Shown: one piece after another, positions 58,129 to 64,000 of the stretch
Position numbering within the stretch: the first letter of the stretch is position 1
How the letters are laid out: each line of letters opens with the position of its first letter
Assembly: GCA_016722375.1 (NCBI GenBank)
Contig: JADKJG010000002.1
Location: forward strand, 186,001 to 250,000
DNA: 64,000 nucleotides
Origin: Bacteroidota bacterium
GTDB lineage: Bacteria > Bacteroidota > Bacteroidia > Chitinophagales > LD1
Reading direction: 5' to 3'
The notes under the pieces: model-generated
Told to the model about the DNA's origin: nothing
Databases searched by the model: none
What the model saw: only the letters and a program-made list of their open reading frames with translations
Position numbers and translations under genes: made by a program

Positions 58129-59820
58129 ATGAGCGGACGATTATATAAGCCACAGGATTATCCATTGCCTTACGTCGTCAGTGATATTAAGCAATGGCCA
58201 ATCTACCGGCTGACTCATGATAGGGAAGCATTTTTGGCCGATGTAAAGGCCATAGTCTTACAAAGGGTAAAAGCAAAATTCCCTTCTAGCCGAGCACTTC
58301 ATGAAGAATTGGCACGAGTGCTTTATCAGGAACGTATCCGTCTGACTGAAAAACCATGGAAAGCCGACCCACCTGACGAACGCATGTTTTGGAACAGCAT
58401 CAAGAGCAAGTTGGTGCGATTAGATCAGTTGAATAGTGAATCAATAATTACCGAGGAAACTATTTTAAATGAAATTATAGACCGGTATTTGAATGAAATT
58501 GTAGGAAATTTTGACTCTCGTGCTTTTGGTTTTGCCCGGGTGTTTCTTCCTCAGTTTTGGGGTCGAATTTTTTCTGCTGCACCAGGACCTTGGTTAAAGG
58601 CCTTTTCTAGGAATGCTAAAACGATTCATGAGAAAATTCCGATTACTGGCGATGTAGAAAAAATTCGTCATTTGGCTACTAAAGGAACGTTGGTCGTTGT
58701 TCCGACGCACTTTAGTAACATGGATTCTATTATGGTGGGCTGGATTTTAAGTGAATTGGGTTTGCCTGCATTCACTTACGGTGCCGGGTTGAATTTGTTT
58801 AGTATCGGCCTACTTTCCTTTTTTATGAACCGCTTAGGCGCTTATAAATTGGATCGCAGGAAGAAAAATTCTGTTTATCTGGAAACCCTAAAAAATTATT
58901 CCAGTGTGGCTATCCGGCGTGGAGCGCACAGTATTTTTTTCCCCGGTGGAACTCGCTCGCGTTCTGGATCGTTGGAAAAGAAGTTAAAGTTGGGACTTCT
59001 CGGAACAGCGGTGGAAGCGCAAAAAAATCATTATCGGGATTTTCCCGATGAAACGGCACCGAAGATTTTTGTGGTGCCGGTAATAATTAATTATCATTTC
59101 GTGCTGGAAGCACAGGCTTTGATTAGTGATTATTTGAAAGAAACTGGGAAGGAACGTTTCTATCGAGAGAATGATGAATATTCCACTTCATTTAAGTTGA
59201 TTCGATTTATCTTTAAGTTTCTAAATGCATCTTCTTCTCTGTCGGTTTCCTTTGGTGAAGTGATGGATGTAGTGGGAAATAAAGTGGATGATGAAGGAAA
59301 CAGCTATAATCATCTAGGTAATAAAATAAACGTTCGAAATTATTTCATGACCAACGGGGAGATGAAAGATGATCAGCAGCGCGAAGAGGAATACACTAAA
59401 ATTCTGGGGGAAAGAATCGTAGATAATTATTATCGTTACAACGTGGTGCTGACTTCGCATCTAGTATGCTTTGCCACTTTTGAGTTATTAAAGAAGCAAT
59501 TCAAAGATGCTGATTTGTTTAGCCTATTACGAACTCCGGAAGAAGATATTTCGCTACCTTATGAACAGTTGGCAAATTGTATCAATCAGTTGAAAGATCG
59601 CCTCAAAGAAATGTATGACCGGGGGAAAATACTTATTTCACCAGAGTTGCGATGGAACGTAGATAAAATTATTGAGCATGGAATGAAAAATATCAATCTC
59701 TACCATGCGGTTTCACCTATCACAAAAAGAACCGACGGAAATATAAGTTCAGAAGATCTGAAGCTACTTTATTATTATCACAATCGGTTAGATGGTTATG
59801 GGCTGGAGAAGTTTGTTTGA
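58129..59820 (+). CDS. PlsB-like glycerol-3-phosphate acyltransferase
   Basis: A 563-residue acyltransferase of the PlsC/LPLAT superfamily, likely catalysing the first acylation of glycerol 3-phosphate. The HX4D block appears as VPTHFSNMDSIMVGW, the second as YKLDRRKKNSVYLE and the third as FFPGGTRSRSGSLEKKLKLG in two blocks, with a valine-proline VVPVIINYHF segment. Next gene gpsA makes the substrate glycerol 3-phosphate, which supports the role. A TTTG-N23-TACTTTTA pair at 58075-58109 may be the promoter. Confidence 0.8.
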   Translation: MSGRLYKPQDYPLPYVVSDIKQWPIYRLTHDREAFLADVKAIVLQRVKAKFPSSRALHEELARVLYQERIRLTEKPWKADPPDERMFWNSIKSKLVRLDQLNSESIITEETILNEIIDRYLNEIVGNFDSRAFGFARVFLPQFWGRIFSAAPGPWLKAFSRNAKTIHEKIPITGDVEKIRHLATKGTLVVVPTHFSNMDSIMVGWILSELGLPAFTYGAGLNLFSIGLLSFFMNRLGAYKLDRRKKNSVYLETLKNYSSVAIRRGAHSIFFPGGTRSRSGSLEKKLKLGLLGTAVEAQKNHYRDFPDETAPKIFVVPVIINYHFVLEAQALISDYLKETGKERFYRENDEYSTSFKLIRFIFKFLNASSSLSVSFGEVMDVVGNKVDDEGNSYNHLGNKINVRNYFMTNGEMKDDQQREEEYTKILGERIVDNYYRYNVVLTSHLVCFATFELLKKQFKDADLFSLLRTPEEDISLPYEQLANCINQLKDRLKEMYDRGKILISPELRWNVDKIIEHGMKNINLYHAVSPITKRTDGNISSEDLKLLYYYHNRLDGYGLEKFV

Positions 59821-59841
59821 TTTAGACAGGTTTGAGATGTT

Positions 59842-60885
59842 ATGTATTTAGATAGAATAGTTGGGGTTGTAGGTGCTGGTAGCTTTGGTTCGGCCATTGC
59901 GAATCTTTTGGGAGAGAATCAAAGAGTATTGTTGTATGAACGCAACCCTGAATCTGCCCAGCGGATTAAATCAGAAAGGAAAATCAAGGGTACTCCTCTG
60001 CATAAGAATGTAGCCATCGCTGATTCGCTCCAGCAAGTGGCAGAGAATTGTTTTCTGTTATTTCCGGTTGTACCATCGGCATTCTTTAAAGATATGATTA
60101 TTGATTTCTCTCCGTATTTGCGCGCAGACCATATCATGATACATGCAACGAAAGGGTTACACTGTGAGTTTGATATTGAAAAAGCAAATGCAAAATCTAT
60201 TCGCTTGAAAGACATACAATCCATGAGCGACCTCATTTTACAGGAGACAGGGATTGTGCGAGTGGGATGTATGGCTGGGCCTAATCTGGCTGGAGAAATC
60301 ATGGAAGGGCAGCCGGCTGCGACGGTGATTGCCAGTCGTTTTAACGAAGTCATTTATGAAGGGACTTTGGCCTTGAAGAGTAACCGGTTTCAGGTTTATG
60401 GAAATCGAGACATACTCGGAATAGAACTTTCTGGAGTTTTAAAGAATTATGTGGCCATTGCTTCCGGTGCTTTGCACGGATTAGGTTATGGTGAAAATGC
60501 CCGCGCTTTGTTGATTACGCGTGGCATGGCAGAAATGATTTATATCGGCAAGGCTTTAGGGGCTGACAAAAAGGCATTTCTCGGTATTGCAGGAATCGGC
60601 GATTTGATAGCAACTTGCACCTCTCCTAAATCCCGGAACTTTTCAGTAGGCTATCGAATAGCGAAGGGAGAGAAGTTGGAAGATATTCTTCGCGATTTAG
60701 GTGAGGTGGCAGAAGGAGTACGTACTTTAAAAATCGGCAAACTCATTGTAGATCATTTAGGCGCATCCGCACCATTGCTTCAAATCCTCAACAAAATCCT
60801 TTTTGAAGGTCTCGAATTGGAACGGGCACTTCACTTCCTGATGCGATATCCGGTTACCATTGATGCAGAATATTTAGACCTTTAA
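59842..60885 (+). CDS. gpsA: NAD(P)H-dependent glycerol-3-phosphate dehydrogenase
   Basis: It reduces dihydroxyacetone phosphate to sn-glycerol 3-phosphate for phospholipid synthesis. Rossmann motif VGVVGAGSFGSAIANLL at the N-terminus, GPNLAGEI, and the catalytic Lys in GVLKNYVAIASGALHGLG; also LGIAGIGDLIATCTSPKSRN. At 347 residues slightly longer than typical. It starts 22 bp after the acyltransferase, an obvious functional pair. Confidence 0.95.
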   Translation: MYLDRIVGVVGAGSFGSAIANLLGENQRVLLYERNPESAQRIKSERKIKGTPLHKNVAIADSLQQVAENCFLLFPVVPSAFFKDMIIDFSPYLRADHIMIHATKGLHCEFDIEKANAKSIRLKDIQSMSDLILQETGIVRVGCMAGPNLAGEIMEGQPAATVIASRFNEVIYEGTLALKSNRFQVYGNRDILGIELSGVLKNYVAIASGALHGLGYGENARALLITRGMAEMIYIGKALGADKKAFLGIAGIGDLIATCTSPKSRNFSVGYRIAKGEKLEDILRDLGEVAEGVRTLKIGKLIVDHLGASAPLLQILNKILFEGLELERALHFLMRYPVTIDAEYLDL

Positions 60886-60898
60886 ACTATCTCCAAGA

Positions 60899-61522
60899 TT
60901 ATAAAGAGGCCAAATGCCCAGTCTCAAAGTGTGTTACGATTTCAAAACGACCGTTTTGAAGTTGATTTACCTTATAGAGACATAGGTTTGCGTGATTAAA
61001 CTGCTCCATTTCTGAAAGTGGACGACCAGTAAGCGTACACATGAAGGCGCGGATGAAACGGCCATGGGTGGCAATCAATATTTTTTTGTGTGAGGTGGTT
61101 AATAAATATTCAAGAAATCTTTGTTGACGTTGTTGCAATTCATACGGGCTTTCTCCGGTGGATGAAGGTTTGGCGTTCAAATCGCCGGCACGCCAGCGCG
61201 CAATAAGTTGTTTGAATCTCTCGTCCGATTCAAGGGTAGTGATTTTCCCCTCTAAGTCTCCCCAACTGATTTCATCTAAGTCGGACTTAATGAAATGCGG
61301 TATATCGCTTTGTTTGAAAGGGGCAATAGTTTGTTGCGCCCTAAGCAAGGTGGAGGAATAGAGCGCATCAAAGGGCACGGAACGATATGCTTGAAAAAAG
61401 GCATTAGCTTGTTTCTGGCCCGTTTCATTCAATGGGAGATCCACTCCTTTCCCCTGAATGATTCCCTTTGCATTGTGGTCGGTTTGTCCGTGCCGGACTA
61501 TATAGAGTTCACGTACTATCAA
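60899..61522 (-). CDS. Histidine phosphatase family protein (GpmB/CobC-like)
   Basis: A 207-residue acid phosphatase of the phosphoglycerate mutase superfamily. Phosphohistidine motif YIVRHGQTDHN at residues 8-18, STLLRAQQT for the second Arg, and KILIATHGRFIRAF with the second His. The substrate cannot be predicted from the sequence. It converges on gpsA and diverges from menF. Confidence 0.9.
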   Translation of the reverse strand: MIVRELYIVRHGQTDHNAKGIIQGKGVDLPLNETGQKQANAFFQAYRSVPFDALYSSTLLRAQQTIAPFKQSDIPHFIKSDLDEISWGDLEGKITTLESDERFKQLIARWRAGDLNAKPSSTGESPYELQQRQQRFLEYLLTTSHKKILIATHGRFIRAFMCTLTGRPLSEMEQFNHANLCLYKVNQLQNGRFEIVTHFETGHLASL

Positions 61523-61573
61523 TCGAATTATCGTTTGCGGTAAAAATATAGTTTTGCGCGAAACTGCTTTGTC

Positions 61574-62734
61574 TTGACCGATTCATCTGCTACTACCGCC
61601 CAAGCATTTTTTGATTATTGTGTAGTACACCAACTGCCTTTCGCCTTTTACCAGCTTCCGAGCTCTGCTGGGAATATGGCTGCTAAATTGGAGCCTATGG
61701 TGGTAGCTCAAAATAGCTCTGTCGTGCATAAGTTGTCATCCGAAGCAGGCTATTCTCAGGCTCGTGGTTTTATGTTTGCTCCCTTTCATGAATATCGTGA
61801 ATTCAGCAAGGTACTGATTCAACCCGACGTGCATACTTTGTTGAATGCACTTCCTTCGCTGGATTTTTATAATGGAACTATTCCCGTCGTCGAACATGAA
61901 GAACATGCGGGGTTAGAAAGAGAACCTACTACTGAAAAAGAATATTCAGATTACATCAGTCGTATTAAGGTTCTTATCGCAGAAAAGAAATTCAGCAAAG
62001 TGGTAGCGGCGAGAAGTATCGAAGTAAAAAAGCCAGCAGACTTCCATCCGGTTGCGATGTTTGAAAAGTTATGTAAAGAATATCCGACGGCGTTTGTCAG
62101 TTTAGTCTCTATCCCGGAGTATGGTTTGTGGATAGGCGCTACACCCGAATTATTACTGAGAGTGAAAGAAGAGAAATTCACCACCTATTCTATGGCTGGG
62201 ACCCAATCTAATTCTCCTAAATCGCCGGAAAGTGGTTGGGGCGATAAGGAAGTGGAAGAACAAGAACTAGTGAGTATCTATATCGGCGAAGCCTTTCAAA
62301 AAGTGATCAAAAGGCAGCCGGTGGTGGCAAAGCATGGTACGGTTCAGGCGGGGAATGTAATTCACTTGCAAACAGAGTTTGAGTTAAGCGATGCTCCGCT
62401 GCGCGACTGGCAGAAACTGGTAGATGAATTGCATCCTACCCCTGCGGTGGCTGGTTTGCCGAAAGAAGAGGCTATTTCCTTTATTCTCAAAAACGAAAAC
62501 AGCGAGCGCGAATTTTATGCCGGGTTTCTGGGGCCAATCAATTTCGATGAGGAAGTCCACTTGTTTGTCAACCTCCGATGCATGAAAGTGCTTCCGCATA
62601 GACTGCAGCTTTTTGTCGGAGCCGGGATTACATTGCACTCTCAGCCGAAATATGAATGGAGGGAAACAAACATGAAAGCTAAAACACTGTTGCGCGTCAT
62701 TCAGCAAATGTTTCCCCAAGCTGAATTATTTTAA
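61574..62734 (+). CDS. menF: Isochorismate synthase
   Basis: It converts chorismate to isochorismate for menaquinone. The 386-residue chorismate-binding domain carries SKVVAARSIEVK, GLWIGATPELLLRV, the GTQSNSPKS block, LHPTPAVAGLPKEEA and EREFYAGFLGPINFDEE. The start at 61574 is a TTG, 18 bases after a -7-like TAGTTTTG; no better ATG lies upstream. menD follows 22 bp later, so they are co-transcribed. Confidence 0.92.
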   Translation: MTDSSATTAQAFFDYCVVHQLPFAFYQLPSSAGNMAAKLEPMVVAQNSSVVHKLSSEAGYSQARGFMFAPFHEYREFSKVLIQPDVHTLLNALPSLDFYNGTIPVVEHEEHAGLEREPTTEKEYSDYISRIKVLIAEKKFSKVVAARSIEVKKPADFHPVAMFEKLCKEYPTAFVSLVSIPEYGLWIGATPELLLRVKEEKFTTYSMAGTQSNSPKSPESGWGDKEVEEQELVSIYIGEAFQKVIKRQPVVAKHGTVQAGNVIHLQTEFELSDAPLRDWQKLVDELHPTPAVAGLPKEEAISFILKNENSEREFYAGFLGPINFDEEVHLFVNLRCMKVLPHRLQLFVGAGITLHSQPKYEWRETNMKAKTLLRVIQQMFPQAELF

Positions 62735-62756
62735 AAAACCTTTCATATTTGCTGTG

Positions 62757-64000
62757 ATGAACACCACAAAAATGGCGGTAAGAATGATCGCTGAACTTTG
62801 TAAGCAACATGGTATGCGCAAAGTGGTTTTTAGTCCGGGTTCTCGCTCTGCACCTATTTATATTGCTTTTTCGCAGATTCCCGAAATAGAATGTATCATC
62901 ATCCCTGATGAACGCGTAGCCGGATACTTTGCTTTAGGCATGGCACAGCAATCAAGAGAATTGATTGGAGTAGTTTGTACTTCTGGAACGGCCGTTGTCA
63001 ACCTCGCACCTTCCTACTATGAGGCTTATTACCAACAGCAAGCCGTGATATATATATCAGCAGACCGGCCTGAACAGGCCTTTATGAAAGGAGATAATCA
63101 GGCTATTGATCAGTCTTACGCTTTGAGTACCGAGGACACCGAGGCTATCAGTTTTAATGCAGAAGAAACGGAGCTTACTGAACTAAATGAGCAGTTAAAC
63201 AATATAAACTGGACATTGAAAACCAGTAATTTCGATACCCCTACTCCGGCGCACATAAATATTTATCTCGATGAGCCTCTTTATGACCTGACCGAAGAAC
63301 CCCTGCGCCATTTCGATGCAGAGGAGGTGCGACTGGATATATCAAGCAAACTTCTGAAGAGCGACAAAGAAAAAATTATAGCCAAGTTCTCGACCTTCCA
63401 TAAGAAAATGATTATAGTAGGCTTGCACGAACCAAACAAAGAATTCGTTCGCCGCATTTCGCAGCTCAGCCACCGGAAGGATATTCTGATTGTTAGAGAA
63501 ACCACCTCCAACCTTCCCATCAAGAATAGCGTGATGAACGTGGATGCCTGCATCACCGTCATGAATGAGTTTTCTAACGAGTTTCTGATACCGGAAGTGG
63601 TGATTACGATGGGCAGACAGATTGTTTCTAAGAAGGTGAAAGAATTTCTGAAACATCAACCGCAACTTCATTGGGATATAGAAGAAGAGTGGTCGGCTCA
63701 ACGAAACTGGAGTTTTCTGGGAGAAGATATCTATGATGAAATCTCGCAGGGAAACGAGATTGAGTTTCTCGATGCGCTTTTAGAAACTCCCGAATCTGTT
63801 ACATCAGATTTCCGCGAGCAATGGATGAGTCTTTCTTCTTATGCCAAACAGAAAACCGAGAAATATCTCGAACAAATTCCTTTCAGTGATATGAAAGTAT
63901 TTGAACTGCTCATCCCTTCCTTCCCCAACGATGCCAACATTCAATACGGAAACTCCACTCCGGTTCGCTATTCCAACCTGTTCCGCCACCAAACCCCCGG
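62757..64000 (+). CDS. menD: 2-succinyl-5-enolpyruvyl-6-hydroxy-3-cyclohexene-1-carboxylate synthase, 3' end beyond window
   Basis: This ThDP-dependent enzyme of the menaquinone pathway joins isochorismate with 2-oxoglutarate. From the ATG at 62757 about 414 residues are visible. N-terminal ThDP-Pyr domain: VVFSPGSRSAPIYIAFSQ, PDERVAGYFALGMAQ, VCTSGTAVVNLAPSYYEAY, SADRPE. A central domain follows. The C-terminal ThDP-binding domain begins (FPNDANIQYGNSTPVRYSN) and continues past the right edge. The segment after SADRPE is less conserved than usual. Confidence 0.92.
   Translation, partial: MNTTKMAVRMIAELCKQHGMRKVVFSPGSRSAPIYIAFSQIPEIECIIIPDERVAGYFALGMAQQSRELIGVVCTSGTAVVNLAPSYYEAYYQQQAVIYISADRPEQAFMKGDNQAIDQSYALSTEDTEAISFNAEETELTELNEQLNNINWTLKTSNFDTPTPAHINIYLDEPLYDLTEEPLRHFDAEEVRLDISSKLLKSDKEKIIAKFSTFHKKMIIVGLHEPNKEFVRRISQLSHRKDILIVRETTSNLPIKNSVMNVDACITVMNEFSNEFLIPEVVITMGRQIVSKKVKEFLKHQPQLHWDIEEEWSAQRNWSFLGEDIYDEISQGNEIEFLDALLETPESVTSDFREQWMSLSSYAKQKTEKYLEQIPFSDMKVFELLIPSFPNDANIQYGNSTPVRYSNLFRHQTP

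Overview
The window looks like a chromosomal segment of a Bacteroidota bacterium, probably from the Chitinophagales/Sphingobacteriales side of the phylum (inference). The evidence is several giant secreted proteins ending in type IX secretion system (T9SS) type A sorting domains, a DUF1800/DUF1501 gene pair, a fused ribBA, menaquinone genes menF-menD, and promoters of the Bacteroidota type (TTTG ... TAnnTTTG).

Layout. 1-4.7 kb: M28 peptidase (cut by the left edge), RelA/SpoT and dihydrofolate reductase. 4.7-15.3 kb: an accessory stretch. It begins with hairpin repeats, two decapitated gene tails and a 420-bp array of 21-bp repeats. Then comes an AT-rich operon of six genes (SPFH/zinc-ribbon protein, four-helix membrane protein, coiled-coil membrane protein, two paralogous unknown proteins, bactofilin-like protein), and a UvrD-like helicase gene enclosed by two integron attC-like hairpin sites. 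15.3-32 kb: mainly core genes, namely DoxX, M23 peptidase, formiminotransferase-cyclodeaminase, a lipoprotein, cobalamin adenosyltransferase, a LolD/MacB-type ATPase, gatC, trpS, deoxynucleoside kinase with a lysine-rich tail, two glycosyltransferases, ribBA, transaldolase, HtrA, dapF and ychF. 32-40.3 kb: a roughly 2,250-residue repeat-rich T9SS surface protein on the minus strand, a second 21-bp repeat array, and a small fibronectin-III-like protein. 40.5-45.3 kb: two RNA methyltransferases, a thioredoxin-fold protein and a response regulator. 45.8-54.7 kb: two T9SS Ig-like/SprB-like proteins sharing a near-identical 3' end, then the DUF1800/DUF1501 pair. 55-64 kb: tRNA-Leu, tRNA-Gly, mutS, a PlsB-like acyltransferase with gpsA (glycerolipid entry), a histidine phosphatase, menF and the start of menD.

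The best candidate for an undescribed system is the six-gene SPFH/bactofilin-like operon at 6,592-13,481. Its genes are packed with 2-31 bp gaps, its base composition differs from its neighbours, and it lies in a region bounded by repeats and attC-like sites. Nothing in it reveals a defined enzymatic activity; a membrane-scaffold or stress/defence role is inference.

Caution: at least nine genes between 13.8 and 33.3 kb carry single-base frameshifts, mostly in short homopolymers, including essential genes (gatC, ribBA). This points to indel errors in the underlying sequence rather than real pseudogenes. I annotate the reconstructed genes and say where each break lies.
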